41,101 nt of DNA from Firm-08 sp045546995 (lineage in GTDB: Bacteria > Bacillota > Clostridia > Oscillospirales > QAKW01), in the NCBI GenBank assembly GCA_045546995.1, contig JAZQDW010000023.1, positions 1 to 41,101 on the forward strand, written 5' to 3'. A program made the translations under genes and the position numbers. Positions within the stretch are counted from its first letter, which is position 1. The number at the start of each line of letters is the position of its first letter. A model generated the notes under the pieces. That model was not told the DNA's origin. It searched no databases and was given only the letters and a program-made list of their open reading frames with translations. Of this stretch, positions 22,866 to 31,552 are shown piece by piece.

Positions 22866-25021
22866 TGAAACTGCTGAAAAAATGGCAAGAGCATCCGTGG
22901 TTCTGTCGGGTGATGACGGCGATTTTATGCCTGATCCCGCTGGGCACACTGATCATGCTCGGAGAACATACGTCGCGCGTCGTACATATGAGTGAGCATA
23001 TGTATCTGTTTTGGTTCTATCTTATTCCAATCGCACTGGAAACTGTCGGACTGCTTTGGCTGGGACGGGTGATTTCTTTTCGCAAGCTGGTTGAGGGGAT
23101 CTCCTGGCCGCTGATCATCTGTTTTCCTTTTATTTTGTATTTTTGTGTGGAGTGGCTTTGCTTTGGTAAGCTGACCACGACGCTGAAATTTTTCTTCTGT
23201 AATCACTTCTTTATGGCATTGTTTGTAGGCGCCCTGCTGACGGCTGTTTTCTGGATGCTGAATATGATCTGGCGTCGTTTTTGGATTTCCTCGCTGTTGA
23301 TGAGCGTGGTAATGATGTTGCTGGCCTATATTAACATTGCCAAGATTGGTATCAACGGCGATCCGTTGTTGCCCACCGACTTTGCCTTTGCAAACAAACT
23401 GGGTGATCTGGCGGGCTTTGCCGAGGGCGCCTTGCCCTTTACCAAGGAACTGGTCTTTACCGTCGTCCTTTTGCTGGCGGTCAATCTGCTGATCTTTTTC
23501 GGCGGTAAAAAGAGCATGAAATGTATCTGGGCCCGCCCGGTGATCGGCGTGCTCTGCCTTGCTTTTGCGGTGTTGACCGTGGTTTTTCCCGCGGTAAAGG
23601 ATGCGCTGTTTTTGGCGGATAATATTGAAATGAGCCGTCAATACCGTCAGACGGTCGTATACAGTAATCACGGCTTTTGCGGCGGCTTTATTATCAATAT
23701 CGAGGGCTACGTTGCTCCGCCGGAAGGCTATGGTAAAAAAGAAATCGGACAGATGCTGGAGCAATATGCCGATCAGGCGGATGCCGGTGAGGACTTTAAA
23801 TCGCCCGACGTGATCGTGTATTTGGGCGAATCGGTGTTTGATATTACCGAACTGGATACGATCAAGTTTACCGAGGATCCGCTAAAAGTTCTGCATATGC
23901 TGGAGGATAAATATCTGTCCGGTACCATGCTGCAGGCCAGCGGCGTCGGCGGCGGTACGGTACGTTCGGAATTTGAGGTGCTGACGGGCATCAACCTGGT
24001 GGATATGAAGGAGGGTCTGATCCCTTATAACACATACGTTCCCAAGAGTCAGGAGCTTGTATACGGTTTGCCCAATTATTTTAAGGAACTGGGCTATTCC
24101 ACCATCGGCATCCATTCCTATGATCGCACGTTTTATTCCCGTGATGAATGCTATGGTCGAATGGGCTTCGATACCTTTATCGGGGAACAGGATATGGTGC
24201 CCGATAAGGATATGATGAGCGAGGAAGAGCTGGGGAAAATCTTCGATCTTTCCTCTAAACGCAAATTTATGTTTGACGCTCATTTTGTAAAACTCATTGA
24301 GGAACAACTGGAAAAGGATACGGAGCAATCCAAGTTTATCTTTGCCATCTCCATGGAGAATCACGGTCAGTTTACCAATAAATATGAGGAATATGACCAA
24401 GTTGCCTCTTGTGATGCCTGGGATGAAAAGGAAAACGGTATCGCCAACTGCTACGTCAAGAGCGTTAAGGCTTCGGATGAGGCGTTGGGACAACTGTATG
24501 AGTATGTCATGAACCGCGAAAAACCCACGGTGGTCCTGTGGTTTGGCGATCATCTTCCCACCCTCAACGACCGTCATACCGTTTTGGAAAAAGCGGGATA
24601 TATCTCTACCGGCTGGTCGGATCAGTGGGGCAAGGAAGAATACTATAATATGTATCGTACGCCCTTTGTCATCTTTTCAAATTATATGGATAAACAGCCC
24701 GCGGCGGTAGGGGATCATTCCAGTTATATGCTGGCGCCGGTGCTGTTGGATTATATCGATGCGCCGACCAACGGTTATTGGGAACTGATCTCGGCCATGC
24801 ATCAGCAGGTCAAGGCTTACAACCGCTTAGTGACTGTGGATGCTGACGGGCAGGTCAACGCTACCAGCATCACGGATGATCTGGGCACGGTGATTGGCTC
24901 ACATCTTGACAAATTGCCCGAAGAAGCGCGGCAATTGGTGTCCGCTCATACGCTCATCAGTTATGATGCTTTGGCGGGCAAACGATATATCAATGAGTAT
25001 TTGCTGGAGGAAAACAAATGA
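22865..25021 (+). CDS. LTA synthase-like membrane sulfatase-superfamily enzyme
   Basis: A 718-residue phosphoglycerol-transferase-type protein. About five N-terminal membrane helices (residues about 12-240) are followed by an extracellular alkaline-phosphatase-fold domain. The metal-binding glutamate is in VIVYLGESVFD, the nucleophile threonine is T365 in GGGTVRSEFE, SMENHGQF follows, and the metal-binding GDH is in WFGDHLPTL. These match LtaS, which polymerises glycerol phosphate from phosphatidylglycerol, but related enzymes transfer single phosphoglycerol or phosphoethanolamine groups. Compared with about 640 residues for LtaS, it is longer at the C-terminus. Start overlaps the previous stop; its stop overlaps the rpe start. 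Confidence 0.88.
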   Translation: MKLLKKWQEHPWFCRVMTAILCLIPLGTLIMLGEHTSRVVHMSEHMYLFWFYLIPIALETVGLLWLGRVISFRKLVEGISWPLIICFPFILYFCVEWLCFGKLTTTLKFFFCNHFFMALFVGALLTAVFWMLNMIWRRFWISSLLMSVVMMLLAYINIAKIGINGDPLLPTDFAFANKLGDLAGFAEGALPFTKELVFTVVLLLAVNLLIFFGGKKSMKCIWARPVIGVLCLAFAVLTVVFPAVKDALFLADNIEMSRQYRQTVVYSNHGFCGGFIINIEGYVAPPEGYGKKEIGQMLEQYADQADAGEDFKSPDVIVYLGESVFDITELDTIKFTEDPLKVLHMLEDKYLSGTMLQASGVGGGTVRSEFEVLTGINLVDMKEGLIPYNTYVPKSQELVYGLPNYFKELGYSTIGIHSYDRTFYSRDECYGRMGFDTFIGEQDMVPDKDMMSEEELGKIFDLSSKRKFMFDAHFVKLIEEQLEKDTEQSKFIFAISMENHGQFTNKYEEYDQVASCDAWDEKENGIANCYVKSVKASDEALGQLYEYVMNREKPTVVLWFGDHLPTLNDRHTVLEKAGYISTGWSDQWGKEEYYNMYRTPFVIFSNYMDKQPAAVGDHSSYMLAPVLLDYIDAPTNGYWELISAMHQQVKAYNRLVTVDADGQVNATSITDDLGTVIGSHLDKLPEEARQLVSAHTLISYDALAGKRYINEYLLEENK

Positions 25022-25671
25022 ACATCTTATCTCCCTCAATTTTAGCCTGCGATTTTGCCCATTTGGCGGACGCGGCGGATATGGTGGCGCACGGCGGCGC
25101 TCGGTGGTTGCACATTGACGTGATGGATGGCCATTTTGTGCCCAATCTTACGCTTGGCCCCGATGTTGTAAAATGTCTGCGCCGTCATTCCGATCTGGTC
25201 TTTGACGTGCATTTGATGATCGAGGAACCGGAAAAATATATTGATACGTTTTTGGCCGCCGGTAGTGATATTATCACCTTTCACGTGGAAAGCACCGAAA
25301 AAGGGGATGAGATCATCGATCGGGTACATCAGGCCGGCAAAAAGGTGGGTATCACGCTGAAACCGGGTACCCCGGTGGAGGCGGTCGTGCCGTATCTCGA
25401 TCGGGTGGATATGGTACTGGTTATGACGGTCGAGCCGGGATTTGGCGGTCAGTCCTTTATGGAGGATCAACTGGAAAAGGCAAGATTTTTAAAAGCCTGG
25501 CGGGAAGAAAACGGCCGGGATTTTGACGTTGAGGTAGACGGTGGTGTCAATCTGCGGAACGTGCGCAGTTGTATGGAGGCCGGCATCAACGTCGTGGTCG
25601 CCGGTAGCGCTGTATACCGTGGAGATGTTGAAAAAAATGCCGCAGATTTTATGCGGGTATTGGGTGAATAA
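25018..25671 (+). CDS. rpe: ribulose-phosphate 3-epimerase
   Basis: A 217-residue TIM-barrel epimerase converting ribulose 5-phosphate and xylulose 5-phosphate in the pentose phosphate pathway. The first strand SPSILACDF, the metal site H32 and D34 in HIDVMDGHFVPN, the VFDVHLMI strand with its His, the MTVEPGFGGQ phosphate loop and VEVDGGVN with the second catalytic Asp are all present. Length is standard. ATG 25018 overlaps the LTA-synthase-like stop (ATGA). In other Firmicutes rpe sits with prkC and rsgA, so its place in a wall-polymer operon is unusual. Confidence 0.96.
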   Translation: MNILSPSILACDFAHLADAADMVAHGGARWLHIDVMDGHFVPNLTLGPDVVKCLRRHSDLVFDVHLMIEEPEKYIDTFLAAGSDIITFHVESTEKGDEIIDRVHQAGKKVGITLKPGTPVEAVVPYLDRVDMVLVMTVEPGFGGQSFMEDQLEKARFLKAWREENGRDFDVEVDGGVNLRNVRSCMEAGINVVVAGSAVYRGDVEKNAADFMRVLGE

Positions 25672-25672
25672 A

Positions 25673-26920
25673 ATGACTTTTTCTTATCAACTTGAACAAA
25701 TGAAACAAAAGGCGCTGGAGCGTTGCTCCGGCGCTTTCGCCCGTGCGGAGGAGATTTCCTTTATCACCTCTGCCCGTGTGCTGGAGGCCTTTCAGGAGGA
25801 ACGGGTGCGTGCAGGCTTTTTGCAGGGCAGCACCGGCTATGGCTATGACGATGCGGGCCGTGATGCGCTGGACCGTGTGCTGGCGCGGTCGCTGGAGGCA
25901 GAGGATGCCATTGTCCGTCCTCATATTATTTCGGGCACGCACGCCTTGGCGGTAGCGTTGTTTGGTATTTTGCGCCCCGGGGACGTGATGCTGTCGGTTA
26001 CGGGAAAACCTTATGATACACTGGACCAAGTGATCGGATTGGAGCCGGGGGACGGCTCGTTGAAGGAATTCGGCGTGATGTATGATCAGGTGGATTTTAC
26101 CCCCGACGGCGGCCTCGATTTTGAAGGGATCCGCGCAAAGCTCAGTAAAAAGGTGCGTATGGTCTACCTGCAGAAATCCAAGGGATATCAGGCGCGCCCC
26201 ACCCTCACCTCAGAGCAGATCGGTAAGGTATGCCGGTTTGTAAAGGAATTGCGTCCCGACGTTTGTGTGATGGTGGATAATTGCTACGGTGAATTTACCG
26301 AGGAACACGAGCCTACCTATTACGGCGTGGACGTTATCGTTGGCTCGATGATCAAAAATCCCGGCGGCGGTCTGGCCAAGATTGGCGGCTATGTGGCCGG
26401 TAAGGCCTGGGCGGTGGAAAAGATCGCCCAACGTATCACTGTTCCCGGCGTCGGTCGGGAAAGCGGCGCAACGCTCAACACCTTGCAGGATTTCTATCAA
26501 GGGCTGTTCTTGGCGCCGCATACGGTACTGCAGGCGAAAAAAACCGCCATTTTTGCGGCGGCATTGTTTGAGGATATGGGACTGCAGGTCAATCCTTTGG
26601 TGGACGAGAAGCGGCCGGATATTATTCAGACCATCATTTGCGGTAAGCCGGAGGGGTTGATTGCATTTTGCAAGGGGATTCAGGCCGGTGCGCCGGTGGA
26701 TAGCTACGTCACGCCCGAACCGTGGGCGATGCCCGGCTATACCGATCCGGTCATTATGGCGGCGGGCGCCTTTGTGGGCGGCGCCTCCATTGAATTGTCG
26801 GCAGACGGCCCGATGCGCCCGCCCTATATCGCCTTCTTCCAGGGTGGTCTTACCTTTGAAACGGGTATGATCGGCATTTTGAAGGCGGCGGAAAATATAC
26901 TTGCAGATCAGCAAAATTAA
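25673..26920 (+). CDS. YnbB-like PLP enzyme (methionine gamma-lyase family, aluminium-resistance type)
   Basis: A 415-residue PLP-dependent protein of the Cys/Met-metabolism fold. I use ATG 25673, 2 bases after the rpe stop, because GGGTG stands 6 bases upstream; the same frame runs back inside rpe. Landmarks are GSTGYGYDDAGRD, HIISGTHALAVALFG (PLP phosphate contact), VMVDNCYGEF with the cofactor Asp, and the Schiff-base lysine in GSMIKNPGGGLAK. The family is widespread in Firmicutes, often called methionine gamma-lyase or aluminium-resistance protein, though its real substrate is not established. A strong terminator follows at 26921. Confidence 0.88.
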   Translation: MTFSYQLEQMKQKALERCSGAFARAEEISFITSARVLEAFQEERVRAGFLQGSTGYGYDDAGRDALDRVLARSLEAEDAIVRPHIISGTHALAVALFGILRPGDVMLSVTGKPYDTLDQVIGLEPGDGSLKEFGVMYDQVDFTPDGGLDFEGIRAKLSKKVRMVYLQKSKGYQARPTLTSEQIGKVCRFVKELRPDVCVMVDNCYGEFTEEHEPTYYGVDVIVGSMIKNPGGGLAKIGGYVAGKAWAVEKIAQRITVPGVGRESGATLNTLQDFYQGLFLAPHTVLQAKKTAIFAAALFEDMGLQVNPLVDEKRPDIIQTIICGKPEGLIAFCKGIQAGAPVDSYVTPEPWAMPGYTDPVIMAAGAFVGGASIELSADGPMRPPYIAFFQGGLTFETGMIGILKAAENILADQQN

Positions 26921-26957
26921 AAAGATCCGTGAAACGTTTGTTTCACGGATCTTTTTT
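26921..26957 (+). terminator. terminator of the LTA-synthase-like operon
   Basis: AAAGATCCGTGAAAC (26921-26935) pairs with GTTTCACGGATCTTT (26940-26954) around a 4-base loop, followed by further T's. It also fits the converging DUF4173-type gene on the minus strand. Confidence 0.9.
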
Positions 26958-26971
26958 TGTTTGTTTTGGTC

Positions 26972-28534
26972 TTAACTGTTGAATTTTTCTTTCAACAGCC
27001 GATAGGCGCGGTACTCGCTGATATCAAATTCACGGAAGTCAATTCCGTTTTGATAGTTGCGTTTTAATTCTAAATATTGTTCGTTCAGTATTTCCTCTGC
27101 GCGCTTTTGTACGGCGGGGTCTTTGTCGTCCAGCAGCTTCATCAGGTGGGGGACGGCGCTTTCGTTTAAATTGTCCAGCGCATACAAATCAATGGTGGAT
27201 AGCTTGCCACTTTGATAGGCGTCGACGTTGTAATGAGCAATGCTGGCATCAACGTCGGCCAGGCCGATGGCAATGCACAGCACGGCGCCCGTCAGCACCA
27301 CCAGTCGCATATAGGGCAAACGGGTGATGAACAACCGCAGGATCAGTACGATAAATACAACGGCCAGAAATACGGTGAATACGCTGCTCAGCAGTCGTAA
27401 CCGTGTCAAACCAAAACGGGAAATGTAGAGATACATTTTGGATTGAGCTGTGGCGATCAACAGCAGGGAAAAGGCGGAAATAAAGGTGCAAATGCCGGCA
27501 ATGGGTCGCTGGATTTTTCCTTGATATCTGCCCGACAGACCCAAAACTCCAAACATCAGCGCCAGATTGATAACGCAAATGATGCACATTTCAAAAAATC
27601 CCCGACGGGCGTAATCGGCAGGGAAGAAGGCGCCGTGGGTCTCTCCGACAAAAGCGCTGAAAAAGTAGGTCAGCTGTGAGATGATGTACAGTACATAGAT
27701 CAGCGAAATGGCGCAGCTGAAGGACAACAGCGCGGCGGTGGGCAATACGTTGCGTTGCGTACGTTGAGACGGCTCATGGGCGTAGACACGGTACCGCGCA
27801 CCGTAGGCGTGGGAGTAGACGAAGAAAAACAGGATACAGCCGAAAATAACGGCGAAAAATACACGGAACAGATTGATGTCTTTTAAAAAGTTAAACATAT
27901 TTGCAAAGGCGGCATCAGCGCTGATGAGCAGCGGTAATACGATGGCGATGACCGGAATGGCACATAATATGCCGGTCAGCACACCTTTGTTGCGGATGGT
28001 TCCCTTATGCTTGCGGATAAACAGAGCCTTGAGTGCTCTGCCGCAGGCCATGAAGGGATAGGCGATCGTTAGCACGATCATATCACCGACGTTACGGAAG
28101 GAACCGGTGCTATGTCGGCCGATTCTGAAACGGTCGCAAACGGCGGCAGCCATTAGAATAAAGTAAAGGTTAAACAAACAAAACAGGATCATTCCGTCGT
28201 TGTATAGGGCAAATACTAACGTGCTTGCCGCTGCCAGACAGATACAACTGACGGAATAGACGGTAAATCGACCTCTTCCGGCAAATACGAGATACAAAGC
28301 AGTGACGATCCACGTCATAATGGTGTGTCCCAACTCGAAGCCGCCGAACAAAGCAAAATCTACCCAAAGAATGGCGGCAATCAGCAATAGGAGCGCCTGC
28401 AACTTTTTGCCGCTGCTCAGCGGCTCAACGGGCGGTTTTGGCGGTAAGGGCGGAGGAGCGACCGGCGGCGTAGGAATGACGGGTGGTGTGGGGGTGTCTG
28501 TCGGGGAAGGCGCTTGATAATAAGTTTGACTCAT
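26972..28534 (-). CDS. polytopic membrane protein, DUF4173/DUF4153 type
   Basis: A 520-residue protein with a Pro-rich cytoplasmic N-terminus (about 1-42, many PTPP and PPLPPKP repeats) followed by about 12 hydrophobic helices up to residue 420. The motif YISRFGLTRLRLLS near residue 365-380 is typical of the DUF4173/DUF4153 family. The last 90 residues are soluble and helical, with an HEAT-like ESAVPHLMKLLDDKDPAVQ stretch. The ATG at 28532-28534 directly follows the XRE stop (TAAATG) with GAGGAGG upstream. It lies third in an operon of DUF2975, XRE and this gene. Function unknown; homologues are often described as sensor-like or sporulation-linked, which I cannot verify. Confidence 0.82.
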   Translation of the reverse strand: MSQTYYQAPSPTDTPTPPVIPTPPVAPPPLPPKPPVEPLSSGKKLQALLLLIAAILWVDFALFGGFELGHTIMTWIVTALYLVFAGRGRFTVYSVSCICLAAASTLVFALYNDGMILFCLFNLYFILMAAAVCDRFRIGRHSTGSFRNVGDMIVLTIAYPFMACGRALKALFIRKHKGTIRNKGVLTGILCAIPVIAIVLPLLISADAAFANMFNFLKDINLFRVFFAVIFGCILFFFVYSHAYGARYRVYAHEPSQRTQRNVLPTAALLSFSCAISLIYVLYIISQLTYFFSAFVGETHGAFFPADYARRGFFEMCIICVINLALMFGVLGLSGRYQGKIQRPIAGICTFISAFSLLLIATAQSKMYLYISRFGLTRLRLLSSVFTVFLAVVFIVLILRLFITRLPYMRLVVLTGAVLCIAIGLADVDASIAHYNVDAYQSGKLSTIDLYALDNLNESAVPHLMKLLDDKDPAVQKRAEEILNEQYLELKRNYQNGIDFREFDISEYRAYRLLKEKFNS

Positions 28535-28741
28535 TTATTTTTCCTCCTCAAATTCAAGTATGTCGCCGGGCTGACACTGCAGCTCTCTGCACAGCGCCTC
28601 CAGCGTTGAAAAACGTATGGCTTTTGCTTTGCCTGTTTTCAAAATGGAAAGGTTGGCCTGGGTAATACCGACACGCTCTGCCAGTTCACCCAACGATATT
28701 TTTCGCTTGGCCATCATAACGTCTAAACGGATAATGATCAT
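28535..28741 (-). CDS. short XRE-type DNA-binding protein
   Basis: A 68-residue Cro/CI-like helix-turn-helix protein. The start codon at plus 28739-28741 has AGAGGTG 6 bases upstream; the open frame runs on to 28915 but overlaps the DUF2975 gene and lacks a ribosome site. Nearly the entire protein is the HTH fold: KRKISLGELAERVGITQANLS, then GKAKAIRFSTLEALCRELQCQ. This corresponds to the YozG-like single-domain type that pairs with DUF2975 membrane proteins. It probably represses or activates its own operon and acts with the membrane partner as a small sensing pair. Confidence 0.9.
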   Translation of the reverse strand: MIIIRLDVMMAKRKISLGELAERVGITQANLSILKTGKAKAIRFSTLEALCRELQCQPGDILEFEEEK

Positions 28742-28752
28742 CGGTGCACCTC

Positions 28753-29199
28753 TTATATGGTCATATCGTTTTCGTTTTTGATCTGTGTGGCGGCGGCAAA
28801 AACGCTTTGCAGTACCCGGAAAATCAAAAACAGGAAAACGGCGGCCACGGCAATGATGATACAGGGAAAATACCAACAGGTGCCGATGACGGTCAGTATG
28901 CCGATCAGCAGGCAATAGGTGGAAAGATCGCGGAGCAGACGGGTATTTTTAGGGTTGAATAACTGGCCTTTTGCAATGTTGGTCAGCAGTCGGTGTAGCC
29001 ACCATAATGCCCCTGCGGCGCACACGGCGCAACCGTAGCACAGCACCAATAACGGAATCAAAAGGTCAGATGGCATTTGCCGATAATGAAAGTATGCTTT
29101 CATGATCAGCGGCAGTAAACAAATACAGAGGATCACCACGCCCAACAGAATGTCCGTAATAATGCGCGAGGCGACAACACTGCGGTTTGCGTTGTTCAT
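28753..29199 (-). CDS. DUF2975-type membrane protein
   Basis: A 148-residue protein with four hydrophobic helices (about 12-32, 44-68, 88-105, 110-130). ATG at plus 29197-29199 is used because AAGGAGG lies 9 bases upstream; an upstream in-frame TTG touches that site. The loop LLTNIAKGQLFNPKNTRLLRD between helices 2 and 3 is the family hallmark. It is first in the operon, ahead of the XRE gene by 11 bases; DUF2975 with a short XRE protein is a recurrent two-gene unit in Firmicutes. Function unknown. Confidence 0.85.
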   Translation of the reverse strand: MNNANRSVVASRIITDILLGVVILCICLLPLIMKAYFHYRQMPSDLLIPLLVLCYGCAVCAAGALWWLHRLLTNIAKGQLFNPKNTRLLRDLSTYCLLIGILTVIGTCWYFPCIIIAVAAVFLFLIFRVLQSVFAAATQIKNENDMTI

Positions 29200-29223
29200 T
29201 TTATGCAACCTCCTTATAATTTC

Positions 29224-29251
29224 AGTATAGCAAAAATTTATCGTTTGTCAA
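29224..29251 (-). promoter_or_regulatory. promoter of the DUF2975/XRE operon
   Basis: On the minus strand TTGACA (plus 29246-29251) and TATACT (plus 29224-29229) are 16 bases apart, 24 bases upstream of the first start codon. Confidence 0.65.
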
Positions 29252-29390
29252 TAAAAAATTGCCAAAAAACGGAAAATAAAATATCGGTTACAAAAAAATA
29301 AAATATTTGTTAAAACTCTTTATTTTAAATATTATATATGCTATAATATAGTTTGATATATTATATTCTTTTAAAGGGGGAGGAAACTTA

Positions 29391-29882
29391 ATGGTCATTC
29401 TCGGGATCGATCCCGGTTACGCGACCGTCGGATACGGCGTGATTCGTGAGGACGGACACCGTTTTCAAACCCTCGGTTATGGCGCTATTACCACGCCACC
29501 CGACCTTCCCTTTGCCGAACGGCTTGCGATGATCTACCGTGATATGGGCGAGCTGATTGAAACCTATCACCCGGATTATATGAGCATTGAAAAGTTGTTT
29601 TTTAATACCAACATTACCACCGGTATTGAGGTGGCGCACGCCCGCGGCGTCATTTTGCTGCAGGCGGTGCAGCATTGCCTGCCGTATAAGGAATATACCC
29701 CCCTGCAGGTCAAGCAGGCGGTGGTCGGCTATGGCAAGGCGGAGAAAAAACAGGTTATGTTGATGACACAAAGTCTACTTGGTCTGCCGTCTCTGCCTCG
29801 TCCTGACGATGCGGCAGACGCCCTTGCAATGGCCATTTGTCTGAGCCATTCGACCAATTCACTTCTGGAGGAACTGAAATGA
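29391..29882 (+). CDS. ruvC: Holliday junction resolvase RuvC
   Basis: A 163-residue RNase H-fold nuclease that cuts Holliday junctions made during recombination. The four acidic catalytic residues are visible: D7 in LGIDPG, E67 in MSIEKLFF, D140 and D143 in RPDDAADALAMAI. ATG 29391 follows a strong GGGGGAGG. A TATAAT at 29342-29347 may be its -10 box, but there is no good -35 before it. It is the first gene of a long co-directional run to 40500. Its stop overlaps the ruvA start. Confidence 0.96.
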   Translation: MVILGIDPGYATVGYGVIREDGHRFQTLGYGAITTPPDLPFAERLAMIYRDMGELIETYHPDYMSIEKLFFNTNITTGIEVAHARGVILLQAVQHCLPYKEYTPLQVKQAVVGYGKAEKKQVMLMTQSLLGLPSLPRPDDAADALAMAICLSHSTNSLLEELK

Positions 29883-30481
29883 TTTACTCACTCAACGGAA
29901 TTTTGCTGGAAAAGGATATCGGCCGCGCCGTCATTGATTGTAACGGTGTGGGCTATGCCGTGAATATTACGGGCAATTGCCTGTCCCGTCTGCCGGACGT
30001 GGGGGATCGGGTACTGCTGTTCACCTATCTCAATATCAGAGAGGATGCGGCGGAATTGTTCGGTTTTTACGATACAGACGAAAGAGATTGCTTTAAACTG
30101 ATGCTGTCTGTCAGCGGCGTTGGCCCCAAAATGGCGTTGAGTATTCTTTCCGAACTGACCCCCGACCGCTTTGCGGTATGCGTTGTCAGTGGCGATCAGG
30201 CCGGGATCACACGGGCCAACGGCGTCGGACCCAAACTGGCGCAACGTGTTATTCTGGAATTGAAGGATAAGATACAAAAGGAAATGCCTTCTCTGCTGGC
30301 CGGCAAGACGGTAGAACCGGTTAAGGCCGGGCAGGGAGAAAAGACGGCAGAGGTCATCGGCGCCCTTATGGCGCTGGGCTATACGCAGCATGAGGCGAAA
30401 CGGGCTGTCGGCGCACTGAAGATTGCGGACCTCACGGTAGAGGCTGCAATCAAGGCGGCGCTGGCGCAATTGATGGGGTGA
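29879..30481 (+). CDS. ruvA: Holliday junction branch migration protein RuvA
   Basis: A 200-residue RuvA. Start ATG 29879 overlaps the ruvC stop (ATGA) and has GGAGGAA upstream; the frame extends further back inside ruvC but without reason. Domain I is an OB fold opening MIYSLNGILLEKD; domain II has the two helix-hairpin-helix motifs, around LSVSGVGPKMALSIL and ITRANGVGPKLAQRVILELKDK; a flexible linker and domain III (AEVIGALMALGYTQHEAKRAV), which binds RuvB, follow. The tetramer holds the junction while RuvB pumps DNA. Confidence 0.96.
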   Translation: MIYSLNGILLEKDIGRAVIDCNGVGYAVNITGNCLSRLPDVGDRVLLFTYLNIREDAAELFGFYDTDERDCFKLMLSVSGVGPKMALSILSELTPDRFAVCVVSGDQAGITRANGVGPKLAQRVILELKDKIQKEMPSLLAGKTVEPVKAGQGEKTAEVIGALMALGYTQHEAKRAVGALKIADLTVEAAIKAALAQLMG

Positions 30482-30487
30482 TGAATT

Positions 30488-31534
30488 ATGATCGAATCTG
30501 GATTTGAAGCAGGATTGAACGAACAGGAGCCCAGAATTCTGGCGCCTACTTTGGGACGAAATGAAGCGGAGACGGAAGAGAGCCTTCGACCCTCTAAACT
30601 GGAGGATTATATCGGGCAGATCAAGGTAAAGGAAAATCTCAGCATTTTTATCGATGCCGCCAAAAAACGTGGCGAGAGCCTGGATCATTGCCTGTTGTAC
30701 GGACCGCCCGGACTCGGTAAAACCACGCTGGCGGGCATTATTGCCAAAGAAATGAACGTGGGTCTGCGTGTTACCTCAGGCCCTGCGATCGAAAAGCCGG
30801 GTGATCTGGCGGCGATCGTTACCTCCCTGCAGCCGGGTGACGTGCTCTTTATTGATGAGATCCATCGCCTTAGCCGCGCGGTGGAGGAAGTGCTTTATCC
30901 GGCAATGGAAGATTTTGCCGTTGACATTATGGTGGGGAAAGGTCCCTCGGCTCGCTCTATCCGTTTGGATCTGCCGCGTTTTACGCTGATTGGTGCTACC
31001 ACCCGCGCCGGACAGATCTCCTCGCCGATGCGCGATCGTTTTGGGGTCAATCTCCGGCTGGAGCTGTATTCCACTGACGAATTGGCCGAAATCGTAGATC
31101 GTAGTGCCCGTATTCTGGGCATTCCCATTGATCCCAAGGGTGCCATTGAGATCGCTCGCCGCTCCCGTGGTACCCCCCGTATCGTCAATCGTATGCTCAA
31201 GCGTGTGCGTGATTTTGCGCAGGTAAAAGGGGACGGCGTGATCACGGCGTCCATCGCCGACACGGCTTTGGAGGCGCTGGAGGTTGATGCGCTGGGTCTG
31301 GATAATATCGACCGTAGAATGCTGCGCTCGATCATCGAGAATTTCAGCGGTGGTCCCGTCGGACTGGAAACGCTGGCCGCTACCATTGGCGAAGAGGCCA
31401 TTACGCTGGAGGATGTGTACGAGCCTTATTTACTGCAGATCGGCTTTCTGTCCCGCACACCGCGGGGTCGTGTGGCCACGCCTAAGGCATACAGCCATCT
31501 GGGCCTGCCGTACAAGGGACAACTAACGTTTTAA
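30488..31534 (+). CDS. ruvB: Holliday junction DNA helicase RuvB
   Basis: A 348-residue AAA+ motor for branch migration. Visible are the opening SLRPSKLEDYIGQ, Walker A GPPGLGKTTLA, Walker B LFIDEIHRL, sensor I GATTRAG, the AAA+ lid with the arginine sensor, and the C-terminal winged helix ending GFLSRTPRGRVAT. Length is normal. GGGGTGATG precedes ATG 30488, 6 bases after ruvA. The ruvC-A-B order is complete. Confidence 0.97.
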   Translation: MIESGFEAGLNEQEPRILAPTLGRNEAETEESLRPSKLEDYIGQIKVKENLSIFIDAAKKRGESLDHCLLYGPPGLGKTTLAGIIAKEMNVGLRVTSGPAIEKPGDLAAIVTSLQPGDVLFIDEIHRLSRAVEEVLYPAMEDFAVDIMVGKGPSARSIRLDLPRFTLIGATTRAGQISSPMRDRFGVNLRLELYSTDELAEIVDRSARILGIPIDPKGAIEIARRSRGTPRIVNRMLKRVRDFAQVKGDGVITASIADTALEALEVDALGLDNIDRRMLRSIIENFSGGPVGLETLAATIGEEAITLEDVYEPYLLQIGFLSRTPRGRVATPKAYSHLGLPYKGQLTF

Positions 31535-31552
31535 GATACAAGGAGAAAATGT

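Noticed and set aside
31535..31552. Terminator between ruvB and the methyltransferase
   Set aside because: The 18-base gap holds only the ribosome site; no stem is possible.
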